64,000 nucleotides of DNA from DVED01 sp963838375 (GCA_963838375.1 CAWIQY010000003.1:372001-436000), one strand, 5' to 3'. Counted from the stretch's first letter, positions 8,828-18,206 are shown. Made by a program: numbers and translations. Notes: generated from the sequence alone by a model not told the origin.

Positions 8828-9739
8828 CTATAACAATCCTCCCTTTGCTAACCAAAGCAGCTTTTTGGGGGGAATGCGATTGTGAATGCCAACTCGAGGA
8901 ATGTGGTAAGAACTTTTGAGCCGATCGAGTTTGAGCATTTGGTTGTTGTAAATATAGCCGGATAAATGGTATTTAGAAACAATTCTTTCGACCCGATCGT
9001 CCGCATCGCCAAAGGGATAGGCAACGTGACGAGCAACAGTTCGATCGGGGTCTAAATCGCCTACGCAATCCTGCATTATTTTTTGAGCTTTCGATAAGTC
9101 ATCTGCCAACTTTTTATCGTCTAATGTTCTAAAATCGGTATGATTCGAGCCGTGCGATTGTAAGTCGTAATAGCCTTTTTGGAATCCGTCGCGCAGTTCT
9201 TCGCAAGTTGCGTGAGGTAATTCTAAGCCTGACTTACCCATAAAGGGCGGATTGACAAACCAGACAATTTTAATTTTTTTGCCGGATTTTTGTTCGAGAC
9301 TTTCGGCGATCGTCATTAAACTAAAATGGGCACTGGTATACCCATCGTCGGTAGAAAACATCACCCGTTTCTGTCCGCGATGTTCTGGGGGAATTGGTAG
9401 GCGATCGGCTTTTACAAAATAATCGTAAAGTTCTTGAGTTGTCAAAAACCAGTAATTTTGTTCGACCAGAGATTCGAGAACTTTTTCTAAGTCTTGTTTG
9501 GTATAGTCGCCATCGAGAACAGGGCGTCGTGGAGGGCGATCTTCGGGTTTCTCTAAATCGACGATATCGTGAAACCCGAAGATAGTAACTTCTTCAACCG
9601 TCAGTTCGACAACAACTTGATACAAAAACAGTCCGAATAAAAAGGCAAGCAATCCGAAAAATACTTGCTTTTGGCGACGAGTAAAGCGACGTTTCACCCA
9701 ATTTCTATACTCTTTAAACCATAAATAGAACCTGGACAT
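8828..9739 (-). CDS. Membrane-anchored polysaccharide deacetylase (NodB/CE4 domain)
   Basis: About 303 residues; ATG 9739 is preferred over an upstream TTG. A basic cytoplasmic N-terminus (KRRFTRRQK) precedes one transmembrane helix (residues about 25-46), giving an outward-facing catalytic domain. NodB motifs are visible: motif 1 as STDDGY (usually TFDDG), motif 2 as SHGSNHTDF supplying the HxxxH metal ligands, and YPFGDAD for the downstream motif. The likely reaction is removal of N-acetyl groups from surface or cell-wall polysaccharide. A large glycosyltransferase fusion lies on the other side of the next gap, a plausible but unproven link. Confidence 0.86.
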   Translation of the reverse strand: MSRFYLWFKEYRNWVKRRFTRRQKQVFFGLLAFLFGLFLYQVVVELTVEEVTIFGFHDIVDLEKPEDRPPRRPVLDGDYTKQDLEKVLESLVEQNYWFLTTQELYDYFVKADRLPIPPEHRGQKRVMFSTDDGYTSAHFSLMTIAESLEQKSGKKIKIVWFVNPPFMGKSGLELPHATCEELRDGFQKGYYDLQSHGSNHTDFRTLDDKKLADDLSKAQKIMQDCVGDLDPDRTVARHVAYPFGDADDRVERIVSKYHLSGYIYNNQMLKLDRLKSSYHIPRVGIHNRIPPKKLLWLAKGGLL

Positions 9740-9820
9740 AGATTCCAATTTTGCGAGATGTTTTTAGAATTACACCTGATGTTCACTGTCGGTAAGCCCC
9801 AAATCCCCTCACCCCCTCAC

Positions 9821-9846
9821 CCCCTCTCCCATCTTTGGGAGAGGGG
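9821..9846. repeat. GC-rich hairpin
   Basis: Arms CCCCTCTCCCA and TGGGAGAGGGG with a four-base loop, embedded in C-rich tracts. It lies upstream of the deacetylase start, in the gap between the divergently oriented deacetylase and glycosyltransferase genes. Confidence 0.6.
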
Positions 9847-9892
9847 GAACCCGAATTCCATTCGGTCTGCTTCTTGTCTCCCTTCTCCGTCC

Positions 9893-10036
9893 AAAAAACT
9901 GCGAAGCTTCGTCTGTCTTCCCCCCTAGATTGGGGGGGAATGAGGGGGGGCGGGAGAAGGGGCTGGGGATGAGGGCGACTTTTGTGTACACGGTAGCCTC
10001 AAAGGAGGGAAGACATAGGAAGCTTCGCAGTTTTTT
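9893..10036. mobile_element. 144-bp element with long terminal inverted repeats, MITE-like
   Basis: Left end AAAAAACTGCGAAGCTTC is matched by the reverse complement at the right end; complementarity continues, with a few mismatches, for about 33 bases (…GTCTTCCC on each side). The interior is G/C-rich without an ORF. No clear target duplication was found. Together with the hairpin at 9821-9846 it accounts for most of the 489-base gap between the deacetylase and glycosyltransferase genes. Confidence 0.5.
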
Positions 10037-10228
10037 AGATGGGGCGAGGGGAGAAAAAGACCATAAAATGCAGGGTTCAAGCTCTAATTTACATTAGGTT
10101 TGAATTAGAATAGCAGGTTGAGATCGAGAATGGAAAACTGGGAATCGTTAACCGCCAGGGATTGAGGACGATCGCTGGTTTATTCGAGTTTATAATTTAT
10201 AAAGCGCGATCGCTTACCCATCACCTCA

Positions 10229-13200
10229 ATGCCTTTGTCTCCAATTCTCCCTCCAAATTCCCCCAGTACAACCATTTTGTTGTACACAGACGATCCCGGA
10301 GTCGGCGGCGTCGCCCAATACAATCATTCAATTTTACTGGGTTTGTCGGCGCGAGGATATCGGGTGATTTTGGTGCAAGGGAAAGCGGAAAATCCACTGA
10401 TTAGCGCCCAGAAAACCTTTGGTATCGAACACGAATGGCTGGATTTCGATACCCTGCGGGAGTTTAACCGGGTGGTATCGGATACGGAAACGGCAACGGC
10501 GATTTTTGTCAAAACACAGCCCCATTCGATCGTTTTTAGCGATGCTTGTCCCTTTTCTAACTTGGGCGCCAAACAAGCCGCTCAAAAATTGGGAATTCCT
10601 TATATTGCCACGATCGGGTTCGTCTGTGCCGATCTTTCCCACCACTTCGGGGAAGAAATCAATCCGATGCCGTATCTCAACGCCCTTTCGCAGGCTTACG
10701 ACGCCGCCAAAACCGTTATCGCCGTCTCCGGAGATAACCTGGACTTGCTGCGCCAATTATACGGATTAAAAGGCGGTCGAGCGATCTATTACGGACGATC
10801 GGAAAATTATTTTACCCCGCGAAACCCGCAAGTGCGCGATCGCCTGCGAACTGAATTAGACATCCCGAAAGATGCCGTTGTTTGTTTGACCGTTGCCCGT
10901 TTGGAAGCCATTAAAGGCTATCAATACCAACTAGAAGCTTTGCGCCAATTGCAACCGTCCCCTGTGTGGGATAACCTTTATTTTGTATGGGTTGGGGATG
11001 GCATTCTCCGAAAAGAAATTGAGGCAGAAATTCGAGAATTCGGCGATCGCGTTAAACTCTTGGGACAGCGATGGGATGTTGCCGACTGGCAGGATGCGGC
11101 GGATATCTTCGTGTTGCCGTCGGAATTGGAAGGAATGCCGTTGGCGATTATGGAAGCTATGGCGAAGGGAAATCCGGTTATCGCTTCGGCAGTGAGTGGC
11201 ATTCCCGAAGAGTTAGGAGAAACGGGATATTTATTGCCGAATCCTAATGAGAATCCCCAAGGAACGATCGACGAATTAGCCAAAACGATCGCCGCTTGGA
11301 CGACAAGTCCCCAACTGCGGGAAACTTTGGGAGAAGCGGGTCAAAAACGGGCGCAATTAATGTTTCGGGAGGAACGAATGGTGGCGGAAACTTTAAGAAT
11401 TGTCGATCGTGCGTTGCTGCCAACTGGCGATTACGTCTCTCCCGGACTGGAAATTGTCCGTCCCGATGCAGCTTTTCCTAATATGACCGTTGGCGATACT
11501 AAAGCTTGTCCGTGGCAATATTTGCGGCGGGAAATTCCCCATAATTGGTATGTCGATTCCCGCAACCCGATCGTCGGTTTCCTCAGTCGGGATGAAGCGC
11601 ACATTCTCTACAATACCGCATTACAATTTAAAGGCAAACGAGCGTTAGAAATTGGTTGCTGGATGGGTTGGTCGGCGTGTCATTTGGCGTTGGCGGGGGT
11701 GGAGTTGGATGTCGTCGATCCCCTGTTGGAACAATCCCCATTTTATCAAAGCGTCAGTCAATCTTTAGACGCGGCAGGAGTTATCGATCGCGTTAATTTG
11801 TTACCGGGATACAGTCCGCAACGGGTCACAGAATTAGCACAACAAGAACACCGGAATTGGTCGATAATTTTTATCGACGGCAACCACGAATCGCCGGGAC
11901 CGCTAGAAGATACGATCGCCTGCGAACCCTACGCCGCCGCCGATGCCGCTATCCTTTTCCACGATCTCGCCTCTCCCGACGTTGCCGAAGGTTTGGATTA
12001 CCTCAAACAACGAGGTTGGAATACTTTAATTTACCAAACGATGCAAATTATGGGAATTGCATGGCGCGGCAATGTTCAACCCGTCATTCACGAACCCGAT
12101 CCTTCTATTTCTTGGCAACTGCCAGACCATTTACAAGAGTACGAGGTGAGTGGTGTTTCTTCACCTTCCGGTGATACCAGTTTGGAGGAATTATTGGCGG
12201 AGATCGATCGTTTTTCTCTCCCTAAGATTCGCCCGAAAATTGGAGAAAATCGCAATTTACTTCCTCAATTGCACTCACAGGGAAAAACTGCTTATGTTCG
12301 GGAAAATTGGGGACGAGTTCTGGAAATGTACACCCAAAGTGTAGAGTTAAATCCTGCCTCTGCGATCGCTCACAGCTACCTCAGTGCCGCCTACTGGCAC
12401 TATAATAATATTTCTAAAAGTCTTTACCATCATGTCCTCGCCAATGCCGCGCCAACCTGGATCGAAAATCCCCAAAGCGAGGAATTTCAATCTCTCCTCG
12501 CTGCCATTCGACCTTATACGTTGCTGAGTCGAGAACGCCTATTTTCATTATATGCTTTAGCCAAACAAATCTGCATTGACGACATCCCCGGCAACTTCGT
12601 GGAATGCGGAACCTATCGCGGCGGAACGGCAGCAATGCTGGCATCTATCGTCCGTCGTTACAGCTTGCATCCTCGAAAAGTTTATGCTTTCGATACCTTT
12701 GCCGGAATGCCAGAACCGACCGAATTCGATCGACATCAAGGAATTCCCGCCAACGAAACCAACTGGGGAGAAGGCACTTTAAAAGCGCCGATCGACGAGT
12801 ATTTAGCGGTGGTTTGTAACGCCTTAGAAGTGCGCGATTTTGTCATTGCGATACCGGGATTGTTTGCCGATACTCTGCCGGAAAATAAGGCAAAAATCGG
12901 CGCTATTGCTTTACTCCACGCTGACGGAGATTGGTACGAGTCCACGATCGATATTTTCCACAATTTATACGATTCTGTGGTGGTAGAAGGCTTTATTCAA
13001 ATTGACGATTACGGTCATTGGGAAGGCTGCCAGCAAGCCATTCGCGAGATCGATCGCCGTCGGAATGCTTCATTTCCCCTGCGAGGAATCGACGATACCG
13101 GGGTTTGGTTCCGTAAATCCGATCCCGCAATTCCCGACTGTAATTATTGGCGAAGTTTATATGGAATTGCTCAAATTTCTCACAAACAAGGTCGGATTTC

Positions 13201-13633
13201 CGAAGCACAAAAACTCCTTCGATCGATCTTAAAACTCGTTCCCGATTTACGTCCCGCCGAAGAATTATTAAGAGCGATCGATCCTCAACCTTCTCAAATC
13301 GACATCAAACAAGAATATCGATTGCGCGAAATCAACCTCATCGCTTTTCCCGATTGGAACCAACCCGAAGACCGACTCGAAGCCAGTTTAATCGAACTGT
13401 TAACGCAAATTTTAACCCATCCCGATCGCGATCGGCTGTGCCTGTTAATCGACACCCGAAATACCGATCTAGAAACTGCCGATTTAGCAATTTCTAGCGT
13501 CATCATGTATTTACTCACCGAAACCGATATCGATCCTGGCGATGCCGAACCGGAAATCACTTTATTAAAGCCGCTATCAGCCGATCGATGGCAACAATTA
13601 TTACCTGAAATATCCGATCGAATTCAAATGTAA
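10229..13633 (+). CDS. Four-part fusion: GT4-type glycosyltransferase, class I methyltransferase, TPR, TylF-like methyltransferase
   Basis: 1134 residues. 1-395: GT-B glycosyltransferase with Gly-rich VGGVAQYN near 25-32 and the nucleotide-sugar E-x7-E motif (Glu 301, Glu 309). 440-615: class I SAM methyltransferase with ALEIGCWMGWSA (472-483), FIDGNHE and LFHDLASP, resembling Methyltransf_24. 680-765: TPR-like helices. 785-960: a second methyltransferase of the TylF/MycF type, with NFVECGTYRGGTA (789-801), LLHADGDWYEST (896-907, metal-binding acids) and IQIDDYGHW. 975-1015: another TPR-like pair. 1020-1134: a tail also attached to other cyanobacterial sugar-transfer proteins as I recall (NLIAFPDWNQPEDRL). 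Probably builds and O-methylates a surface glycan or glycoside in one polypeptide. Specificity cannot be read from sequence. Confidence 0.85.
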   Translation: MPLSPILPPNSPSTTILLYTDDPGVGGVAQYNHSILLGLSARGYRVILVQGKAENPLISAQKTFGIEHEWLDFDTLREFNRVVSDTETATAIFVKTQPHSIVFSDACPFSNLGAKQAAQKLGIPYIATIGFVCADLSHHFGEEINPMPYLNALSQAYDAAKTVIAVSGDNLDLLRQLYGLKGGRAIYYGRSENYFTPRNPQVRDRLRTELDIPKDAVVCLTVARLEAIKGYQYQLEALRQLQPSPVWDNLYFVWVGDGILRKEIEAEIREFGDRVKLLGQRWDVADWQDAADIFVLPSELEGMPLAIMEAMAKGNPVIASAVSGIPEELGETGYLLPNPNENPQGTIDELAKTIAAWTTSPQLRETLGEAGQKRAQLMFREERMVAETLRIVDRALLPTGDYVSPGLEIVRPDAAFPNMTVGDTKACPWQYLRREIPHNWYVDSRNPIVGFLSRDEAHILYNTALQFKGKRALEIGCWMGWSACHLALAGVELDVVDPLLEQSPFYQSVSQSLDAAGVIDRVNLLPGYSPQRVTELAQQEHRNWSIIFIDGNHESPGPLEDTIACEPYAAADAAILFHDLASPDVAEGLDYLKQRGWNTLIYQTMQIMGIAWRGNVQPVIHEPDPSISWQLPDHLQEYEVSGVSSPSGDTSLEELLAEIDRFSLPKIRPKIGENRNLLPQLHSQGKTAYVRENWGRVLEMYTQSVELNPASAIAHSYLSAAYWHYNNISKSLYHHVLANAAPTWIENPQSEEFQSLLAAIRPYTLLSRERLFSLYALAKQICIDDIPGNFVECGTYRGGTAAMLASIVRRYSLHPRKVYAFDTFAGMPEPTEFDRHQGIPANETNWGEGTLKAPIDEYLAVVCNALEVRDFVIAIPGLFADTLPENKAKIGAIALLHADGDWYESTIDIFHNLYDSVVVEGFIQIDDYGHWEGCQQAIREIDRRRNASFPLRGIDDTGVWFRKSDPAIPDCNYWRSLYGIAQISHKQGRISEAQKLLRSILKLVPDLRPAEELLRAIDPQPSQIDIKQEYRLREINLIAFPDWNQPEDRLEASLIELLTQILTHPDRDRLCLLIDTRNTDLETADLAISSVIMYLLTETDIDPGDAEPEITLLKPLSADRWQQLLPEISDRIQM

Positions 13634-13651
13634 TTATCGTCACGATCGTCC

Positions 13652-13750
13652 TCAACCGTTAATTAGAATAACCTGAATTTCTGTTTTTAACCGCTCTTCT
13701 AATTCTGGCACATCGTCTCTGCGATCGAACACAACTAACCACCCCTCATC
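13652..13750 (-). pseudogene. C-terminal gene remnant (31-codon open tail)
   Basis: A minus-strand frame reads DEGWLVVFDRRDDVPELEE then RLKTEIQVILING and a stop, with no matching upstream coding sequence in frame. The pattern GWLVVFDRR resembles the C-terminal end of ATPase/nuclease-fold proteins common in cyanobacteria, but the match is from memory only. The rest of the gap before pgsA shows no gene. Confidence 0.3.
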
Positions 13751-13893
13751 TTGCCACCTACGATCGCACCGATAAAAGCACCTAAACCACTCATTAGCAA
13801 TAAGCCTAAGCAATCAAAAATATTAAAGATGCCGCTAATTCAGTTGTAAGCTAGCGATTGTAAGCGATCGTCGTAAACCCCAAACCCCCAATT

Positions 13894-14463
13894 ATGACTC
13901 TTGCCACTTGGATTACTTTCTCCCGCCTCTTAGGCATCCCCTTTTTACTCTATTTCCTCCACGATCCTACCCCTTTCCATCGATGGGTAAGTCTGGCAAT
14001 TTTCCTCGTCGTTGCCAGTACCGATTGGCTGGATGGTTATATCGCCCGACGATTTAACCAAGTCACCGATTTGGGCAAGTTTCTCGATCCCCTTGTGGAT
14101 AAATTACTGGTGTTGGGGGCATTCCTGGCACTGATCGAATTGCAGCAAGTTCCCGCTTGGGGTGTTTTTTTGATTTTGGCACGGGAATTAACGATCGCCG
14201 GATGGCGCGTCAGTCAAACCACTATCTCCGGCGCAAATATCTGGGGCAAATTGAAAACTGTAACGCAAATCGCTTCGATCTCCCTCTTAATCGCGCCTTT
14301 ATCCGCCCAGTGGCATCTTCCGACTCAAATTACCTTCTGGCTGGCGGTGGGGATCACTATTGTGTCAGGGATACTTTACCTATTACCGAGATCGATCGTT
14401 AAGGAGTCGATCGAAGTCGCAGTTCAGTCGAACCAAATTTCAGAGAAGCCAAAAGACCTGTAG
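13894..14463 (+). CDS. pgsA: CDP-diacylglycerol--glycerol-3-phosphate 3-phosphatidyltransferase
   Basis: 189 residues, a usual length for PgsA. It makes phosphatidylglycerol phosphate from CDP-diacylglycerol and glycerol 3-phosphate at the membrane; phosphatidylglycerol is the essential phospholipid of thylakoids. The CDP-alcohol phosphotransferase signature is complete: DG-x2-AR-x8-G-x3-D-x3-D is seen as DGYIARR…GKFLDPLVDK at about residues 48-70. Several transmembrane helices follow (AWGVFLILARELTIAGW; FWLAVGITIVSGILYLL). The gene stands alone, with a terminator-like hairpin overlapping its 3' end. Confidence 0.93.
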   Translation: MTLATWITFSRLLGIPFLLYFLHDPTPFHRWVSLAIFLVVASTDWLDGYIARRFNQVTDLGKFLDPLVDKLLVLGAFLALIELQQVPAWGVFLILARELTIAGWRVSQTTISGANIWGKLKTVTQIASISLLIAPLSAQWHLPTQITFWLAVGITIVSGILYLLPRSIVKESIEVAVQSNQISEKPKDL

Positions 14464-14502
14464 TCCATTATCAGCAAAGGTTTTCAGTCTTTTGGCTTTT
14501 TC
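14447..14502 (+). terminator. Rho-independent terminator of pgsA
   Basis: AGCCAAAAGAC (overlapping the last codons of pgsA) pairs with GTCTTTTGGCT, followed by TTTTTC. The loop is long, about 29 bases. Its position at the gene end supports a terminator role. Confidence 0.6.
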
Positions 14503-14613
14503 TAATGCAGCGGATTTTGGAGATGAACGCTAGTGGAATCGACTCCACTTCTGAATCCCTTAGCTCAGATTGTCATAATCCCATAACAATAGAAGCCATT
14601 AATAGATTTTCTA

Positions 14614-14652
14614 GGGATCTTTATGTCATGGAATTATGACATAAAGATCCCC
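14614..14652. repeat. 16-bp hairpin palindrome upstream of the DUF4912 gene
   Basis: Arms GGGATCTTTATGTCAT and ATGACATAAAGATCCC with a short GGAATT centre, perfectly complementary. It lies about 190 bases upstream of the DUF4912 start and is followed by scattered GATCCCC/GATCCC words. It could be a REP-like element or a leader hairpin; the rest of 14503-14843 holds no gene. Confidence 0.65.
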
Positions 14653-14843
14653 GTTTTCCTTGAAAACTCGTAGATCCCCGTAAAATAGGCTCTGTAGCCC
14701 CCTTGATCCCCAGGAGACTTTGCTGCAAGATATACCTAGTGAAGCGATCCCTGCGATCCCGAAAAAATACTGTTTTTGAGCAGAACTTTAACAAAAAATA
14801 TGTTACTGAAATGCCCAAATCACACTTACTGGAGGCCAAACTC

Positions 14844-16082
14844 ATGGCACAAGAAATTTCATCCTTAGAAGAGATGACCTTGCGGCAACTTCGCCGAGTT
14901 GCCAGCAAGTACGGCATCTCTCGCTACAGCCGGATGAGAAAATCACAACTTCTGGCTGCAATTCAAAACGTCCAACCCAACAATCCATCCATTAGTCCAT
15001 CTCGCACCCTGGAGGCAAAAGAAGAAGTGGAAGCGGCAAAATTTGAACTCGGTCAAAACGATCTCACAGGAGGCGAACTCGCCTCGGTCGATGTAGACTT
15101 AGCAGAGTTGCCCGAAGGCTATGGCGAAAGCCAAATCGTTCTATTGCCTCGCGATCCCCAGTGGGCTTATTGCTACTGGGATATCCCCAACGAGCGCAAA
15201 GAAGATCTCCGCCGTCAAGGAGGACAACAGATTGCCCTACGGATTTACGATGTCACCGATATCGATATCGACTTCCAAAGACCTCACAGCATTCAGGAAT
15301 ATCCTTGCGACGAACTGGCACGGGAATGGTATTTGCCCATCCCCGTCAGCGATCGCGATTACGTCGCTGATATCGGCTATCGCTGCGCCGACGGACGCTG
15401 GTTGGTACTCGCCCGGTGCGCTCCCGTTCGCATCCCCCCCGTGTATCCCTCGGATTGGATCGAAGACAAATTCATGACCATCACCTGGGAGCAAGAACTG
15501 CGGGGTCAAACCTTTGTCGAGTTGGTTCCCCCCAGCAAAAAGGCTGCTACGGCTGGTTTTGACACCGACGAAATGGGCAACCCCATCTACGACCAAATCT
15601 TCGGCATGGCAGAGTCTGCCGAAGCCATGCGGGTGGCAGGTTCTCTGTTCGGTTCCATGCACCAAGTTCCCGAACAAGCGGTTAGTTCTTTCGTCTTCCC
15701 CTCTGGTGTTGGGATGTGGGCAGTTCCCACCACCTCGGGCTTAACCATGTCTGGTGTGGGAATGTCGGGAATCGGTTTCGGTGCTTCTGCGCCTCCGGTT
15801 CGTCCTCGCAAGTTCTGGTTGGTGGCTGATGCGGAACTGATTGTTTACGGCGCAACCGAACCCGATGCGAAGGTGACAGTTGGGGGTCGTCCCATTAAGC
15901 TGAACCCCGATGGGACTTTCCGCTTCCAGATGTCGTTCCAAGATGGGGTCATCGATTATCCCATTGTGGCGGTGGCTGCCGACGGCGAACAAACTCGATC
16001 GATTCACATGAATTTCGAGCGCGAAACCCCTTCTCGCAATACCAATACCAAGGAAGATGCCGTGCTGGAGTGGATGGCTTAA
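14844..16082 (+). CDS. DUF4912 protein with N-terminal Rho/SAP-like helical motif
   Basis: 412 residues from ATG 14844, chosen because CTGGAGG stands nine bases upstream; the frame is open further upstream. Residues 1-45 (EMTLRQLRRVASKYGISRYSRMRKSQLLAAIQ) resemble the Rho N-terminal/SAP-like fold that binds nucleic acid. The body holds the DUF4912 domain: GYGESQIVLLPRDPQWAYCYWDIP, LRIYDVTDIDID, CDELAREWYLPIPVSDRDYVADIGY. A Met/Gly-rich segment (about 300-350) leads to a beta-rich end (ELIVYGATEPDAKVTVGG). DUF4912 has no established activity; the N-terminal motif suggests, without proof, contact with RNA or DNA. A strong terminator follows. Confidence 0.85.
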   Translation: MAQEISSLEEMTLRQLRRVASKYGISRYSRMRKSQLLAAIQNVQPNNPSISPSRTLEAKEEVEAAKFELGQNDLTGGELASVDVDLAELPEGYGESQIVLLPRDPQWAYCYWDIPNERKEDLRRQGGQQIALRIYDVTDIDIDFQRPHSIQEYPCDELAREWYLPIPVSDRDYVADIGYRCADGRWLVLARCAPVRIPPVYPSDWIEDKFMTITWEQELRGQTFVELVPPSKKAATAGFDTDEMGNPIYDQIFGMAESAEAMRVAGSLFGSMHQVPEQAVSSFVFPSGVGMWAVPTTSGLTMSGVGMSGIGFGASAPPVRPRKFWLVADAELIVYGATEPDAKVTVGGRPIKLNPDGTFRFQMSFQDGVIDYPIVAVAADGEQTRSIHMNFERETPSRNTNTKEDAVLEWMA

Positions 16083-16110
16083 TCCCCATTTGTAACGGTT
16101 AATGTATCTT

Positions 16111-16152
16111 TAAAAATAAACCCCCGACTCAGTTGTGGGGTTTATTTTTTTA
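16111..16152 (+). terminator. Rho-independent terminator of the DUF4912 gene
   Basis: AAAATAAACCCC pairs with GGGGTTTATTTT around a 13-base loop, with a run of T residues extending the right arm. It lies 30 bases after the stop codon. Confidence 0.8.
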
Positions 16153-16292
16153 ACGCGAAACAGGACAGCGATCGCCATATGCACTCTTGTTAGGAAATCG
16201 GTGAAGGTGAGCTGGGGGAAACCCCCCTCGTGCCGCGGTGTCAAATTAAGGGATCGAGCGCTTTGTCTACATCAATCTATAACAACTCACAA

Positions 16293-17018
16293 CTAACCCG
16301 TTTTACATCCCTGACGAACGAGAGTCGAAATTTCTGTATGACAAAAATCGACCAAATTAGCGATCGTTGTTTTGGCTTGTCTGCCGTGGTAGGCATCCCG
16401 TACCGCAGGTGTAATCCAATAGGGACGACCGATTAAAATCGATAAACGATGGTAAATGACCATTGGATGCCAACTCCACCGATCGAACAAAGGTTCAGTC
16501 GGATCGAACAAGCTGAGTAACTTGACCGGAAGCGCGGGTTGAATCGTTTCCTGAGTTGCCGCGATCGCAACGGGCAAAACAGCTAAATTGCTAACAGACG
16601 ATCGTAGTGCCAGATGAGCAAAACCCCGATGAAACTCCCCGACTTCCCAGGGACGGGTCGCTTCTACCATAGGTTGCGCTCCTTCGGGAAACAAACCCAC
16701 CGCTTGTTGGGATTTCAACAGCGAACTACCCTGACGCATCAAACTCTGTTGTCGCCGTTCGGGTTCCGACAGGGGAAAGCATCCCAATTGGGTCACAAAC
16801 TCCCGCATCATGGGAACTTGACCCATATAATGATGGCACGCAAACCGAACGGGACGCTTCAGTGCTGCCATTAATACCGGGGCATCCATGAAACTGCGAT
16901 GGTTGCTGACGACTAACACGGGGGTATCGAGCGGTATTCGATCTTCGTTGTAGACAAACATTCGCGTGCCGATGGTCGCGAGAAATCCACGAGAAAGTTG
17001 TAGCGGACTTTGTGACAT
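16293..17018 (-). CDS. plsC: 1-acyl-sn-glycerol-3-phosphate acyltransferase family (PlsC-like)
   Basis: 241 residues. PlsC enzymes add the second acyl chain to lysophosphatidic acid during membrane lipid synthesis. The catalytic NHxxxxD motif is present as NHRSFMD (residues about 34-40) and the substrate-binding FPEG as LFPEGAQ (about 114). A hydrophobic stretch (VLPVAIAAT) lies further on. Divergent members of this family acylate other lysolipids, so the substrate is not certain. The ATG is directly abutted by a short tandem repeat (17024-17078). The neighbour pheA is on the same strand upstream, with about 90 bases between. Confidence 0.85.
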   Translation of the reverse strand: MSQSPLQLSRGFLATIGTRMFVYNEDRIPLDTPVLVVSNHRSFMDAPVLMAALKRPVRFACHHYMGQVPMMREFVTQLGCFPLSEPERRQQSLMRQGSSLLKSQQAVGLFPEGAQPMVEATRPWEVGEFHRGFAHLALRSSVSNLAVLPVAIAATQETIQPALPVKLLSLFDPTEPLFDRWSWHPMVIYHRLSILIGRPYWITPAVRDAYHGRQAKTTIANLVDFCHTEISTLVRQGCKTG

Positions 17019-17023
17019 GATTA

Positions 17024-17078
17024 ATGGTTAATAGGTAATAGGTAACAGGTAATAGGTAATAGGTAACAGGTAATAGTG
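17024..17078. repeat. Short tandem repeat (AGGTAATAGGTAAC unit)
   Basis: About seven head-to-tail 7-base units alternating AGGTAAT and AGGTAAC. It sits immediately upstream of the plsC start codon on the minus strand and fills most of the plsC-pheA gap. It resembles the short tandemly repeated repetitive (STRR) sequences described in filamentous cyanobacteria. Confidence 0.8.
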
Positions 17079-17105
17079 CCAACTAGCAAAAGCGCAACTA
17101 GCCAC

Positions 17106-17993
17106 TTATTTCCCATCCATTTCACCGTTGCTTCCCATATAGAAAATGCGGTAGTGACCAAATATTTTCAACACTTCTGTATGGATTTTTAGCTCCTCCA
17201 AAGCCTCTTCCCAATTCGATCGATCGTCTCCTGCCTCGAAGTCGAGAAAAAAGAGGTACTCACCTAAGTTACGCTTGGTCGGTCGAGATTCGATCCGACT
17301 TAGGTTAATCCCGCGTCGTGCCAACACTTGTAACGGATCGACCAGTGTACCGGGTGCATTTTTCGGCATACTAAACGCTAAAGAGACATAGCGATCGCGA
17401 TCGGCGGGTACTAATTCTAAGTCTAACGCTTGCAAACTCATCACCCAAAACCGGGTGCAGTTGTCGGGACGATCGTTGATGGGATGCGCTAGAATAGGCA
17501 ACTTATAGAGATGGGCTGCTCGCACGGAAGCGATCGCCGCGCTGGAAAGATCGCATTCTGGGTGTTGCAGGGCTTCTGTGGTGGAGTTCGTAGCGATGAG
17601 AGTAGCATTGGGCAGATTCGCCTCTAGCCAGAGCTGACATTGTGACAATGCCTGAGTGTGGGAGTAAACCGTTTTCAAGCCGCTTAACGACTCGGTACGG
17701 GAAATCAAAGCATGAGCGATGGGTAACACCATTGCCTGTTGGATTTTTAAGCCCTCAAGCTGCCACAGGGTGTCCAGGGAGATGGGGACACTCCCGCCGA
17801 TGGAATTTTCGATCGGCACGACCGCTAAATGAGCCTTCTGTTCGGCGACGGCTTTGAGAGTGCGATCGATCGTGCCGTAGGGCTGCAATTGGAAAGATTT
17901 ACCCGTTTTTTGGGTCAACCACTCCCCATAAGCTAAAGCAGCGGTTTCGGCATAGGTCCCAGTCGGTCCTAAGTGGGCAATGGTAACGATCAT
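17106..17993 (-). CDS. pheA: Prephenate/arogenate dehydratase
   Basis: 295 residues: a stand-alone dehydratase with an ACT domain and no chorismate mutase. It converts prephenate (or arogenate) to phenylpyruvate (or phenylalanine). Catalytic half, 1-190: HLGPTGTYAETAA, VVPIENSIGGSV and the diagnostic DNCTRFWV with the Thr-Arg-Phe triad. ACT domain, about 200-280: SLAFSMPKNAPGTL and INLSRIESRPTKRNLGEYLFFLDFEG-like sequence, the phenylalanine-binding ESRP region, indicating feedback regulation. It is divergent from the DUF1997 gene across a 213-base gap that should hold both promoters. Confidence 0.94.
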   Translation of the reverse strand: MIVTIAHLGPTGTYAETAALAYGEWLTQKTGKSFQLQPYGTIDRTLKAVAEQKAHLAVVPIENSIGGSVPISLDTLWQLEGLKIQQAMVLPIAHALISRTESLSGLKTVYSHTQALSQCQLWLEANLPNATLIATNSTTEALQHPECDLSSAAIASVRAAHLYKLPILAHPINDRPDNCTRFWVMSLQALDLELVPADRDRYVSLAFSMPKNAPGTLVDPLQVLARRGINLSRIESRPTKRNLGEYLFFLDFEAGDDRSNWEEALEELKIHTEVLKIFGHYRIFYMGSNGEMDGK

Positions 17994-18206
17994 TTTTGTT
18001 AGCTTTCTTTACAATTCTTGTGACTTTTTATCAAAGACTGTTGTACTATAGACGAAATAGCTAAAACCTTTGGAAAATCAACAGATATCGACATTTTGAT
18101 CGTGGGAAGTTCCAACTCTTCAACCTGAGTTTCTTCCACTTCTGTGTAAAGAATTATAAATTTTTTTTGACAAGCTTCTCAATCGATTGACACTCACTAT
18201 TGTCTC

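Noticed and set aside
17024..17078. Possible CRISPR-like array of AGGTAAT/AGGTAAC repeats
   Set aside because: Units are seven bases, head to tail with no spacers, and no cas gene is present; it is a simple tandem repeat.
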